Source: a bacterium (GTDB lineage Bacteria; SZUA-182; SZUA-191; JAJRXT01). From it: DNA of 11,121 nucleotides. The stretch covers positions 1 through 11,121 of the forward strand of contig JAJRUU010000058.1 of NCBI GenBank assembly GCA_024277605.1, in the 5' to 3' direction. Shown here in pieces: positions 1 through 8,025 of the stretch. Position numbers and translations under genes: made by a program. Numbering within the stretch: position 1 is the stretch's first letter; every line of letters begins with the position of its first letter. Below the pieces are notes generated by a model. It was given only the letters and a program-made list of their open reading frames with translations. It was not told the DNA's origin and ran no database searches.

Positions 1-2
1 CC

Positions 3-137
3 GCCGGTAAAAATAACATACAGTTTGCCTGGTGGCTGTCAGTTTATCCGGGGCTGGCTATATTAATCACTGTACTGGGGTATAATCTCTTAGGGGAGGG
101 TATCCGGGATGCCACTGATCCTCGGCTAAGAGAGTAA
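3..137 (+). CDS. ABC transporter permease, OppC/DppC type (C-terminal end only)
   Basis: The frame is open from the window edge and stops at TAA 135-137, giving the last 44 residues. The sequence YPGLAILITVLGYNLLGEGIRDATDPRLRE is split here as YPGLAILITVLGYNLLGEG then IRDATDPRLRE; it is the typical end of the DppC/OppC family. The last transmembrane helix is followed by a short cytoplasmic tail with the conserved D-P-R-L-R ending. The family forms the membrane channel of dipeptide, oligopeptide or nickel importers with a DppB partner and two ATPases; the substrate cannot be told from this tail. It converges on the minus-strand gene ending at 160. The 22 bases between them hold an A-run but no hairpin that I can see, so there is no obvious terminator. 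Confidence 0.85.
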   Translation, partial: AGKNNIQFAWWLSVYPGLAILITVLGYNLLGEGIRDATDPRLRE

Positions 138-159
138 ACGTCATCTTCCAAAAAAACAA

Positions 160-798
160 TTAATCATCTGCTTTAGCGATCTCCAACTCCCCTTCCCCAA
201 TTCTGACATAGCTGATTTCTTCTGAAACCGGGTAACGAAACCAGTTTGGTTTAACTTTATCTATTATTTTTATTATGAGGAAAGGTATCTTTTGCTTCCC
301 AATAACTAATTTTCCAGGATTAAGAAATAAGGTACCCCCCGTTTCAATCACCGGCTGGCAATCCATTTTTACTATCAGTCTTCGAGACTTGTACTCCTCT
401 CTTTGCTTCTTACTTTTGGACAACAGCATTGTGCGAATTACCTGAGGGAACAGGTCTATAAATATTACGACACACTCAATTTTTAAATTATCAGGCTCCA
501 GTTTCATAGACAGAGACACAATCGGCTTGTGGTGTCCATGAGCAAATTCATCAGACAAAACCGAATTTATTTCCAGTTCATTTAACAGAACATCTTTAAC
601 GTAACTATTTTCCCTGAACAGTTCCAGCTTTTCACGGCAGCGCCTGGCGGCTGCGAGCGAGGTAAATACAGCTTTCTCATGCGGCACATGGAATATATTT
701 TTATTAAGAACGATAAGCCCCCAAAAGGCGAGCATTAGCGCCAACCAAGAAATAATTATAAAACTACCACATCCCATAAACCCCTTTTGGTTATTCAT
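160..798 (-). CDS. Membrane-anchored protein of unknown function (212 aa)
   Basis: I do not recognise this gene. From the ATG at 798 it encodes 212 residues. There is one hydrophobic segment near the N-terminus (about residues 10-30, FIIISWLALMLAFWGLIVLN), then about 180 mostly polar residues, which suggests a single-pass protein with its body outside the membrane. The body contains LNELEINSVLSDEF and a C-terminal GTLFLNPGKLVIGKQKIP stretch. This layout recalls YpmS-like (DUF2140) proteins, but that is a weak impression. The frame stays open to a TTG at 846. I chose 798 because GGAGGG lies nine bases upstream of it, and the alternative would add 16 polar residues before the helix. It follows the FG-GAP gene by 79 bases on the same strand, so it may be the last gene of that operon. 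Confidence 0.7.
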   Translation of the reverse strand: MNNQKGFMGCGSFIIISWLALMLAFWGLIVLNKNIFHVPHEKAVFTSLAAARRCREKLELFRENSYVKDVLLNELEINSVLSDEFAHGHHKPIVSLSMKLEPDNLKIECVVIFIDLFPQVIRTMLLSKSKKQREEYKSRRLIVKMDCQPVIETGGTLFLNPGKLVIGKQKIPFLIIKIIDKVKPNWFRYPVSEEISYVRIGEGELEIAKADD

Positions 799-808
799 TT
801 TTTGTTTG

Positions 809-814
809 CCCTCC
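809..814 (-). promoter_or_regulatory. Ribosome binding site deciding the 798 start
   Basis: On the minus strand this reads GGAGGG, with nine bases (CAAACAAAA after a C) to the ATG at 798. It is the strongest Shine-Dalgarno match in the region and supports the shorter 212-residue protein over the TTG start at 846. Confidence 0.65.
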
Positions 815-877
815 GCCATCTCACTTGTCGCAGTAGAATCACCCAAAGTCCGACAGACTCCTGGTATAGCATTATTT

Positions 878-3800
878 TTATCTGAAATACTCCATCAGCC
901 TGGCCTTGAAACGCTTCATGCCAAACCCAGCTTCTGATTCCGTCATAATAGATACATCATCCAGCCAACATGTACCGCTGATAAGGCCCCCCTTCCCCGG
1001 TCTATATAAATACACGAATATATAATTTGTATCCATTTTAGTAGTAAAAGGCACTGACAACAATGTCCAGTCGTTAGTCTCCGATAAGGGTGAAGATTCC
1101 TCATAGAAAAACTTCTGGGGGTCAGTTGTTCTATGAGGATTATGACTCCCCTCTACATGAAGCCGTATCCCATGGTTACTAGATAAGTTTTCGGTTTTCA
1201 CATACCCCATAAGCAAATATTCAGTATTGGGTTCAACCGGAATCGGCCCTTGATAAAGATGCTCATAGGTCAAGTCCCGGTCACCGGTAAACTCTACCTT
1301 ACAGGATCGTATCCCGCTGCGGGCGATGGTGGGATCAACGGTCGTTCTGGCTCCTATAATTTGATCAATGCCGGCTTGTTCGCCTGAAATAGATTTATAT
1401 TTCCAGTGGGTAAATTCTTCCTCAAACCCAGGGTTAAGGATGATGCCGATATCGGTTGTTGTAAACGAATAACTGGTCTCAAACACATTGGGAGGCCTTG
1501 CCGAATCGGCCGCTGTTATATACACCTGAACGGTTTCTCCAAAGCCGAATACTTCTTTCGGACGATAAAGCAGCTCATAGGTATGCTTATCACCGCTGAG
1601 CTTAAATTGTACCGGCCTTCGGTTTATTTGCATAGCCAGGCTGGACTTATCCACTCCAACCCCCGGGTCGTGCAGTTGAACGCTTATCCTGGTGTTTACG
1701 GGAGCCCCTTGTTCGTCTGCCTGGGGGTAACGTTGACTGATAAAGGGCGGCGCTGCATCTTTTATTTTAACACTTTCAGTAATAGCGCCATCGGCTTTAG
1801 CGCTTACGGTTATAATATCATCGCCATGAGCCAGGATCCTTTTTGCCAATGGATTGCTACTGGTGTATACAATTTGTATTTTGCCGTTATATTCACCGGA
1901 GCTTGGGGTTGTCTCAGCCAGCTTAACTATTATGCGTTCAGCATGATTAGAAGAGCTCTCCACCACGACTTGGGCTACATTTATTCGTTCAGGATCTCCA
2001 TCCTTGCCGGTAAGTCTTATCTGAAGCCAGTTTTTTCCTTTGTTCGCATACGATGGCTGGATAAGTTTCAGCGCGGTAATTTTTTGCGGCGGCGTATTTT
2101 TAGCCAGCCATAACAGGTAACTCTCGCCGGCGTCGGCCCCTCTGCGGTCGTTGCCCCAGGCGCCAAGAATAAAATCATCATAGCCATCCCCATTTACATC
2201 CCCGGCATAGCTGATCGCCCTTCCGACGGCATCCCCAGCCGCACGCCCCACAAAGGTTAAATCGGCAAGAGAAAGTGGGGTATCTATTGACCAACCGCTC
2301 AATTTACCTAAGATTAAGTAACCTTGACCCTGACCATTTTGATCTAACTGACTCCCCGGAGCGCCAATAATAAAATCATCAAATCCATCCCCATTTACAT
2401 CACCGGCATAGGCCGCCGAAAATCCGGCTGCATCATCTTTGTGTTCCCCGATAAAGGAAGCCGAGGCTTTATCCAGGCGGCTGTTCTTTTCCCAGCCGGT
2501 TGGTTTACCCAAAAAGAGGTACGCCTGTCCAGCATTAGCGCCACCCTCATCATTTGACCAAGCCCCGATAATGAAATCACCATACCCATCTGCATTCACA
2601 TCCCCGGCATAGGCCACTTGAGAGCCAAAAGCATTATTAGTCCCCTCTCCCATAAAGGAAGCCATATTGGCTAAACTTACTTGCCAACCCCACTCGCTCG
2701 GTTTACCAAAGACCAGATAGCACTTGCCGGCAAAGGGTTTATCGGCATTATAAGAGGGGGCGCCAATTAAAAAATCATCATACCCATCACCATTTACATC
2801 CCCGGCATAACTTACGGTCTTACCCGATTCATCCCTGGCGTTTTCGCCTACAAAAGATGCATCGCTGTAGGCCAATGGCGTATACATTTGCCAGCCCTGG
2901 GGTTTACCGAGCACTAAATAAGTCTGCCCGGCATCCTCCTGCGGAATATTGTTAGCCCAGGCCCCTACCAGAAAATCATCATAACCGTCACCGTTTACAT
3001 CACCAGCATACGAAATGGCCGAACCCGCCCGATCATGCGTAGTTTCCCCAACAAAGGAGGCAGAAGCCCGCCCCAGGTTGACCCCCACCCTCCAACCCTG
3101 AGCATGGCCTAATATCAAATACACCTGTCCGGCCTTATCCCCACTCCAATCATTACCGGGAGCCCCTATTAAGAAATCATCAAATCCATCCCCATTCACA
3201 TCCCCGGCATAACTCAGGCTTTTTCCTGATTCATCAAACATACTCTCACCCACAAAAGAAGCATCCGCCTTAGACAAATCTATTTCCTTCTGCCATCCCT
3301 GAACCCGCCCCAGAAACAGATAGGTTTGACCGGCATCCGTCCCGCCTGCATCGCTCCCCCAGGCGCCAATCAGAAAATCCCCCAGGCCGTCTCCATTCAC
3401 ATCCCCGGCATAGGCTACCGCATAACCTGAGGCATCACGCTCTTCCTCCCCTATAAATGTTGCCGGAGCCTGGGTTAAGTTTAGACGGGGAGAGAGGAAA
3501 ATATCCAATTGCCGGTCATGTTCAGGCTCCAGTTCATGGACCGCTTTCAAATAATGGGGCGCCGAAACTGTTAAACTTTCCCGTTGAAAGGCTTTACTGA
3601 GGTAGATAGAATAAACACCATTTGCCTTGGAACTGGCGCTATGACCGGCGTATGTTAACTTTGCGCCGACAACCCCCTGGCCGGTGAGTCTATCCCTTAT
3701 CCGACCGGAGATAGTAGTCAGTCTGGCTACCAGGAGCCGAACTGAATCTGTCCAGCGGGGCCCTCTTTTATCAGAAATAATGATTTCCAGCGCAAGCTGA

Positions 3801-5947
3801 TGTTGGTCAGGACAATCCTTTGACACAGCCAATACAAACTTATCCAGGCTAACTTGAGAATGCCGGGAGGGAAGAGTGCCGAAGCGGCTATAGGATCTAA
3901 TAAGCTTTACATATGGATCCTTGCTTGTAAGCGTGGCGCTGACGGTTAAGCGCTCAAAATAGTTATTGATTAGCCGCAGGCTTAATTCCACCGTTTCACC
4001 TGCCTCAATACGGCCATTATTGTTGCCGGAGCTCATACCTTGCTGATCATCGTCTACTTCATAACCAACTATGCTCACCGCTTGAGCTACTAATGTATGT
4101 TTTCGCTTATTATCTTTAGATTTTATGCTGATAATATCCCCCGCGGTTATCCGCAGGCGATGGGCAAAACGGTTGCTGCTGGTATTTACCAGTTGAACGC
4201 TGCCCTGATAGATGCCGCTGTTTTTTTTGCTCTCTACCAAGCCGACCCTGATACTGTTTGTCTCAGATGTGCTGAGAAGTACCTGGGCAAGATCGATGCT
4301 GTTTTTATTTCCATCTTGCCCCTCTAATTGAATATAAAGCCTTTGGCCAACCCTTACCTCGGTTTTTAAGTCACGGGTGTACTGATTATCTGCTTTTAGT
4401 TTTATTTGATTGACTTTTTTGGGAGGGGTGTTTTGTTTTGGGAATAAAAGGTACGACTGACCAGCCGAACGGCCGGTTTCGCTGTTGGCATCGGCTCCTA
4501 TTAAGATGTCAGCATAGCCATCCCCATTTACATCCCCGGCATAAGACAGGGAGTTACCTGACAAGTCATTCTTCTCCTCCCCTACCCAGATCAAATCAGC
4601 CGATGAAGCTGCTAATTTCCCTTTAAAACCGGCAGCCCTGCCCCAAAACAGATAGCTCTTACCGGTTTTGCGTTTTTTTGCTTCACTGCTGCGGCTGGCA
4701 CCTATGAGAAAATCATCAAATCCATCTCCGTTCACATCCAGAGCGCCGGAAGCTGCAATACCAAAATGATCTTTAGCCGCCTCTCCCAATATAACTGCAT
4801 CAGCTAAGGCCAGAGGAGTTTTTAATTTCCAGCCTCCGGCGTTACCCAGCAACAGGTAGCACTTACCTGCTTGTTTACCGGTTTCACTATTGTTATCCGC
4901 CCCGATTAATATATCGCTATAGCCATCCCCATTCACATCACCCGCAGCAGAAACTGCAATGCCCGCATTATCTCCGGCAGCCTCACCGGTAAAAGAAGCG
5001 GATGCTTTGGACAGCGGCGTGTTTTTTTGCCACCCCCGTTTGCGGCCTAAGATTAAATACGCCTGCCCACTATCTTTTCCTGCTGCATCATTATAGGGAG
5101 CGCCAATCAAAAAGTCATCATACCCATCTCCATTCACATCGCCCGCACCGGCCATTGCGCTCCCAAATCCATCCGCTATGTCCGCACCCAAAAAGCTGGC
5201 ATCTGCAAAATATAACCTTACGCGGGATTCCCAGCTTTTTCTTCCAAGTATGAGGTAGCATTCACCGGCGCTTCCACCGGCGCTACTGGAACCGTGAGCG
5301 CCAATCAAAAAGTCAGCATAGCCATCCCCATTTACATCACCGGCAGATGAGAGCGACAAACCCACATTCTCTCGTTCCCTGTCTCCGGTTAAAACCACAT
5401 TCGCATTTTCCAGGTTGTAGCTCGTATGCCACTTCTGCCTGCCGAAAAAAAGATAACATTTCCCCGCATTTTCACCACTCTCATCATTGGTATGGGCAGC
5501 AATTAGAAAATCGTCATAGCCATCCCCGTTTACATCGCCCGCAGTAGAAACAGAAATCCCCGCATTGTCATTAGCTGCTTCTCCTGTAAAACTTACATCC
5601 GCTTGCGCCAGGCTTTGATCCATTTGCCAGCCTTGTGATTTGCCAAAAACAAGATAGCATTTACCGGCATTTTCACCGCTATCGTCGTTGCTATGAGCGC
5701 CAATCAAAAAATCGTCATAGCCATCCCCATTCACATCCCCGGCATAGGTCAGGCTCGAGCCGGAATTATCGTACCTCGCCTCACCTGTAAAGGAAGCCGC
5801 CGACTGGGCCAGGCTCAACCTTGTCTGGGCATAGACAATTCCAGGACACGAAACTAATATAAGTACAAAGCCAAAAAAGCTATAGCCCAACCAGGATAAA
5901 ACCCCAGAGCTATATTCTGATGGCCTGCTCCCAGCTTTTTGTCCCAT
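878..5947 (-). CDS. Giant secreted FG-GAP protein with two seven-bladed propellers, Ig-like modules and a C-terminal carbohydrate-binding-like domain (1689 aa)
   Basis: Residues 1-41 form a Sec signal peptide with likely cleavage at VYA|QT. Residues ~45-506 hold seven FG-GAP blades, each with the calcium-loop motif DVNGDGxxDFLIGA and a closing AGxxYLxxG strand. Residues ~506-625 are an Ig-like linker. Then come a NNNGRIEAGETVELSLRL-type beta module (~625-745), a carboxypeptidase-regulatory-like fold (~745-815), seven more blades (~825-1285), a second copy of the linker (~1285-1400), an SbsA-type Ig domain (~1400-1495) and a CBM4/9-like jelly roll opening NPGFEE..HW (~1500-1675). Seven blades match integrin-alpha-type propellers. 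No LPXTG motif, SLH domain or C-terminal helix is seen, so how it is held at the surface is unknown. Adhesion or glycan binding is inference. The frame is open to TTG 5965, but I chose ATG 5947: GGGGAT lies eight bases upstream, and it overlaps the previous stop as TAATG, implying translational coupling. Confidence 0.9.
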   Translation of the reverse strand: MGQKAGSRPSEYSSGVLSWLGYSFFGFVLILVSCPGIVYAQTRLSLAQSAASFTGEARYDNSGSSLTYAGDVNGDGYDDFLIGAHSNDDSGENAGKCYLVFGKSQGWQMDQSLAQADVSFTGEAANDNAGISVSTAGDVNGDGYDDFLIAAHTNDESGENAGKCYLFFGRQKWHTSYNLENANVVLTGDRERENVGLSLSSAGDVNGDGYADFLIGAHGSSSAGGSAGECYLILGRKSWESRVRLYFADASFLGADIADGFGSAMAGAGDVNGDGYDDFLIGAPYNDAAGKDSGQAYLILGRKRGWQKNTPLSKASASFTGEAAGDNAGIAVSAAGDVNGDGYSDILIGADNNSETGKQAGKCYLLLGNAGGWKLKTPLALADAVILGEAAKDHFGIAASGALDVNGDGFDDFLIGASRSSEAKKRKTGKSYLFWGRAAGFKGKLAASSADLIWVGEEKNDLSGNSLSYAGDVNGDGYADILIGADANSETGRSAGQSYLLFPKQNTPPKKVNQIKLKADNQYTRDLKTEVRVGQRLYIQLEGQDGNKNSIDLAQVLLSTSETNSIRVGLVESKKNSGIYQGSVQLVNTSSNRFAHRLRITAGDIISIKSKDNKRKHTLVAQAVSIVGYEVDDDQQGMSSGNNNGRIEAGETVELSLRLINNYFERLTVSATLTSKDPYVKLIRSYSRFGTLPSRHSQVSLDKFVLAVSKDCPDQHQLALEIIISDKRGPRWTDSVRLLVARLTTISGRIRDRLTGQGVVGAKLTYAGHSASSKANGVYSIYLSKAFQRESLTVSAPHYLKAVHELEPEHDRQLDIFLSPRLNLTQAPATFIGEEERDASGYAVAYAGDVNGDGLGDFLIGAWGSDAGGTDAGQTYLFLGRVQGWQKEIDLSKADASFVGESMFDESGKSLSYAGDVNGDGFDDFLIGAPGNDWSGDKAGQVYLILGHAQGWRVGVNLGRASASFVGETTHDRAGSAISYAGDVNGDGYDDFLVGAWANNIPQEDAGQTYLVLGKPQGWQMYTPLAYSDASFVGENARDESGKTVSYAGDVNGDGYDDFLIGAPSYNADKPFAGKCYLVFGKPSEWGWQVSLANMASFMGEGTNNAFGSQVAYAGDVNADGYGDFIIGAWSNDEGGANAGQAYLFLGKPTGWEKNSRLDKASASFIGEHKDDAAGFSAAYAGDVNGDGFDDFIIGAPGSQLDQNGQGQGYLILGKLSGWSIDTPLSLADLTFVGRAAGDAVGRAISYAGDVNGDGYDDFILGAWGNDRRGADAGESYLLWLAKNTPPQKITALKLIQPSYANKGKNWLQIRLTGKDGDPERINVAQVVVESSSNHAERIIVKLAETTPSSGEYNGKIQIVYTSSNPLAKRILAHGDDIITVSAKADGAITESVKIKDAAPPFISQRYPQADEQGAPVNTRISVQLHDPGVGVDKSSLAMQINRRPVQFKLSGDKHTYELLYRPKEVFGFGETVQVYITAADSARPPNVFETSYSFTTTDIGIILNPGFEEEFTHWKYKSISGEQAGIDQIIGARTTVDPTIARSGIRSCKVEFTGDRDLTYEHLYQGPIPVEPNTEYLLMGYVKTENLSSNHGIRLHVEGSHNPHRTTDPQKFFYEESSPLSETNDWTLLSVPFTTKMDTNYIFVYLYRPGKGGLISGTCWLDDVSIMTESEAGFGMKRFKARLMEYFR
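2095..3473 (-). repeat. Seven tandem FG-GAP blades, propeller 2
   Basis: A second set of seven units has the same DVNGDG core. One blade carries DVNADGYGD, the only core glycine-to-alanine change. The last blade ends LLWLAKNTPPQKITALKL, matching the end of propeller 1 (LLFPKQNTPPKKVNQIKL). This shows that the whole propeller plus its following Ig-like linker was duplicated, not just single blades. Confidence 0.85.
4430..5815 (-). repeat. Seven tandem FG-GAP blades, propeller 1
   Basis: Seven units of about 190-200 bases encode blades of 58-66 residues. At DNA level each contains a near-identical segment that on the plus strand reads like CCATCCCCATTCACATCCCC, the reverse complement of the calcium-loop codons. 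Blade 6 is the most diverged (ALDVNGDGF, and a lysine-rich AKKRKTGK before the last strand). Blade 7 ends at LLFPKQNTPP and passes into the Ig-like linker. Confidence 0.85.
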
Positions 5948-6831
5948 TAAAATATCCCCAAACAACCCTTCAAACGTAGTTCCTGTTTTGGCGCATCTTC
6001 AGCCGTTGCCGAATCAATGCTTGTCACGAGAGGGGGAAGTGCATCCAGCGGAAGGCCTGTCTCTGATTTCCAAAAAGGTTCAGGAGATAGTTGATAAACC
6101 ATTTGCTCTTTAGTTAACGGAATAATATTTGAATTATCTATCTCCGCACCCCTGGTCATACTATTATTTCCCATTAAAGCATTGGTGTTCGTTATCGAGA
6201 CAGAATTTTCTTTAGGTGATTCCATGCTATAAAAGTTGTTGTTGCTAATGCGAACCCTGGATTTATCAAAACGGGCGATGGTCGGCAGAATCCCTGAAAT
6301 GTCATTGGAATCCACCACTCCCTCAGCCCCTCCCTTAAAGTAAATGCCTTCAGCCCCATTGTCCGAAATAGTGTTTTTGTATATTTCAGCTGTTGCCTGT
6401 TGATCCACATTCACCCCTACGGTACCATTCATTACTAAAATATTTGCCACAATTTTGGCAGTTGCGGATGATGTTACGGTTATCCCCACCATGGCATTTA
6501 GATCAATATTGTTTCTGATAATTACCGCTTTCGCATCATCTCGTACCACTATTCCCACTCCATTATGATGAAGGTGGTTTTCCCTGATTATGGGGGAAGC
6601 AAAATAAATACTTACAATACCAACATTTGTATTGGAATATATTTCATTATTTTCGATCAAAGACATGCTGTATTGTCCATAATTAGCGATACCGGCTCCA
6701 CCGTTACCATAAATCTTATTGTTCTTAACCATCGCTAAAGTGAGGTATGATTCGGAATGTATTCCTAAACCGGTAAAACTATTATCGCGAATTATATTAT
6801 TGGTTATGCTGGGAGAACCCCTGGTAACCAT
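5947..6831 (-). CDS. Secreted right-handed beta-helix protein, C-terminal fragment after the frameshift (294 aa)
   Basis: This frame carries most of the beta-helix. About eight PbH1-type coils follow each other, with short repeats such as SPSITNNIIRDN, LIENNEIYSN, PIIRENHLHHN and AEIYKNTISDN, over roughly residues 5-215. A non-repetitive tail of about 80 residues follows. The family resemblance is to NosD/DUF1565-like or pectate-lyase-like parallel beta-helix proteins. No catalytic residues can be assigned. The frame has no signal peptide of its own and joins the 7193-6804 frame at the G8 tract. The ATG at 6831 could act as an internal start, since a G-rich stretch precedes it, but I regard it as the body of a split gene. 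Its stop TAA overlaps the FG-GAP ATG by one base. Confidence 0.75.
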   Translation of the reverse strand: MVTRGSPSITNNIIRDNSFTGLGIHSESYLTLAMVKNNKIYGNGGAGIANYGQYSMSLIENNEIYSNTNVGIVSIYFASPIIRENHLHHNGVGIVVRDDAKAVIIRNNIDLNAMVGITVTSSATAKIVANILVMNGTVGVNVDQQATAEIYKNTISDNGAEGIYFKGGAEGVVDSNDISGILPTIARFDKSRVRISNNNFYSMESPKENSVSITNTNALMGNNSMTRGAEIDNSNIIPLTKEQMVYQLSPEPFWKSETGLPLDALPPLVTSIDSATAEDAPKQELRLKGCLGIF

Positions 6832-7193
6832 AACCGCATGCCCAAGCCCCCCCCGCGGGCGCCGGTTACTGTAAATCCGGAAAAAACGCCGTCACCATTA
6901 ATAGTTATAATGGCATCGGGATTCCCTTCACCATCATCTGTAAGGATTGTAGTTTGAGGGGATTCGCCGATTAAACTGCGATTTCCGGTTAATTGAAAAT
7001 TTCCATAATAGGTACCGGCAGCTACCCGGATAAGGGCCTCTTTGTCTGAGGCGTCAATGGCTTCCTGCAGATCGCTAAAATCCTGGGGAACCCGGATAAC
7101 CGACTGGGCAAGAGCGCCGCTAACCACGCCTAACACTAAAAGGAGACAAGCACAGGCGGCTAAAACAAAAAGGTTTTGGGGCTTCTGGTTCAT
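6804..7193 (-). CDS. Secreted right-handed beta-helix protein, N-terminal fragment ending early by frameshift (129 aa)
   Basis: Residues 1-30 are a signal peptide (hydrophobic core FVLAACACLLLVLGVVSGA, likely cleavage ALA|QS). Then comes the usual start of pectate-lyase-like beta-helix proteins, VPQDFSDLQEAIDAS...VAAGTYYGNF, and the first coil, ITINGDGVFSGFTVTGARGGG. At the run of eight G the frame turns to GLGMRLWLPGVLPA and stops. One extra G would instead read GARGGGLGHAVMVTRGSPSI and continue into the 5947-6831 frame, giving one protein of about 415 residues. Either the gene is broken, or the tract is phase-variable, or the assembled base count is wrong by one. The ATG at 7193 lies 28 bases after the hisF stop and has no clear Shine-Dalgarno site, which suggests coupling to hisF translation or a weak start. 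Confidence 0.75.
   Translation of the reverse strand: MNQKPQNLFVLAACACLLLVLGVVSGALAQSVIRVPQDFSDLQEAIDASDKEALIRVAAGTYYGNFQLTGNRSLIGESPQTTILTDDGEGNPDAIITINGDGVFSGFTVTGARGGGLGMRLWLPGVLPA
6847..6854 (-). repeat. Run of eight G at the frameshift point of the beta-helix gene
   Basis: On the plus strand this is eight C. It lies exactly where the two beta-helix frames meet. Nine G would restore one continuous frame across 7193-5947. Such runs are prone to replication slippage and also to sequencing miscounts. Confidence 0.8.
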
Positions 7194-7221
7194 AATAGCG
7201 CTGATTTTGTTGCTATTTAAG

Positions 7222-8025
7222 TTAAATCCTGACAGCGATTCCCCTGCTTTTCAGATACTCCTTGGTCTGCTTGATGGAGTATGTCCCAAAGTGGAAGATG
7301 GAAGCCGCCAGGACTGCATCTGCCTGACCATATGACAGTGCATCGTACAGGTGCTTAAGCTCCCCGGCTCCACCGGAGGCAATAACCGGAATATCCACAC
7401 TATTGGATACAGCCCTGGTAAGTTCCAAATCATAGCCGGTTTTGCTGCCATCGCAATCCATACTGGTGAGTAAAATTTCACCCGCCCCTAGTTCGGCAAC
7501 CCTGACCGACCATTCAAGAACATCAATACCCGTAGGGGTGCGCCCGCCGTGAGTATAAACTTCCCAGCTTATCTGTTTTTTTTCTGTTTCATCTAAGGGC
7601 TGCCAGGCTGGAAAGTGATGCTGCCGACGCTTGGCGTCAATCGCCATTACGATACACTGACTACCGAAATATTCCGCCGCCTCTTTTATAAGCAAAGGAT
7701 TATCCACCCCGGCGGTGTTTATAGAAACCTTATCAGTCCCGGCCGCAAGCAGTTCCCTTATATCGGACAACTGACGGATACCGCCGCCGACGGTAAGCGG
7801 CATGAACACTTGCTCTGAAGTACGAGAGACTACATCCAGGATTATATTCCGCCGCTCGCAAGAAGCGGTAATATCCAGAAACACCAGTTCATCCGCCCCT
7901 TGGGTCTCATAGGCCCGCGCCGCCTCTACCGGGTCACCGGCATCTATCAAATCCACAAAACGGACTCCCTTAACCACCCGGCCGGCTCTCACATCCAAAC
8001 AGGGAATAATACGTTTAGCCAGCAT
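7222..8025 (-). CDS. hisF: Imidazole glycerol phosphate synthase subunit HisF (267 aa)
   Basis: Cyclase subunit of IGP synthase. It uses ammonia channelled from HisH to turn PRFAR into imidazole glycerol phosphate and AICAR, in the cytoplasm. It is a (beta/alpha)8 barrel of two half-barrels. The catalytic aspartates are at their canonical places: D11 in PCLDV and D130 in AIDAKRR. Phosphate-binding glycines are at GGGI 80-83 and ASGG 216-219. The C-terminus ASIFHFGTYSI...EYLKSRGIAVRI is typical. The protein is about 14 residues longer than usual because of an insertion at about 135-152, before WEVYTHGGR; the aspartate equivalent to D176 in the Thermotoga enzyme is D190 here. The start overlaps the hisA end by 11 bases, with GAGGGG just upstream of the ATG, so translation is probably coupled. 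Confidence 0.97.
   Translation of the reverse strand: MLAKRIIPCLDVRAGRVVKGVRFVDLIDAGDPVEAARAYETQGADELVFLDITASCERRNIILDVVSRTSEQVFMPLTVGGGIRQLSDIRELLAAGTDKVSINTAGVDNPLLIKEAAEYFGSQCIVMAIDAKRRQHHFPAWQPLDETEKKQISWEVYTHGGRTPTGIDVLEWSVRVAELGAGEILLTSMDCDGSKTGYDLELTRAVSNSVDIPVIASGGAGELKHLYDALSYGQADAVLAASIFHFGTYSIKQTKEYLKSRGIAVRI

Noticed and set aside
799..846. TTG start at 846 for the small membrane protein
   Set aside because: A GGAGGG site correctly spaced from ATG 798 makes the shorter form more likely.
1406..2113. A 235-codon plus-strand open frame
   Set aside because: It lies wholly antisense to the FG-GAP gene, has no recognisable domains, and its protein looks like a random frame; the minus strand carries clear domains throughout.
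2095..5815. Regularly spaced near-identical segments like CCATCCCCATTYACATCCCC, reminiscent of a CRISPR or satellite array
   Set aside because: They are the calcium-loop codons of the FG-GAP blades, spaced by about 190-200 bases, and the spacers are coding.
5948..5965. TTG start at 5965 for the FG-GAP protein
   Set aside because: ATG 5947 has GGGGAT at good distance and a TAATG overlap, and gives a normal signal peptide.
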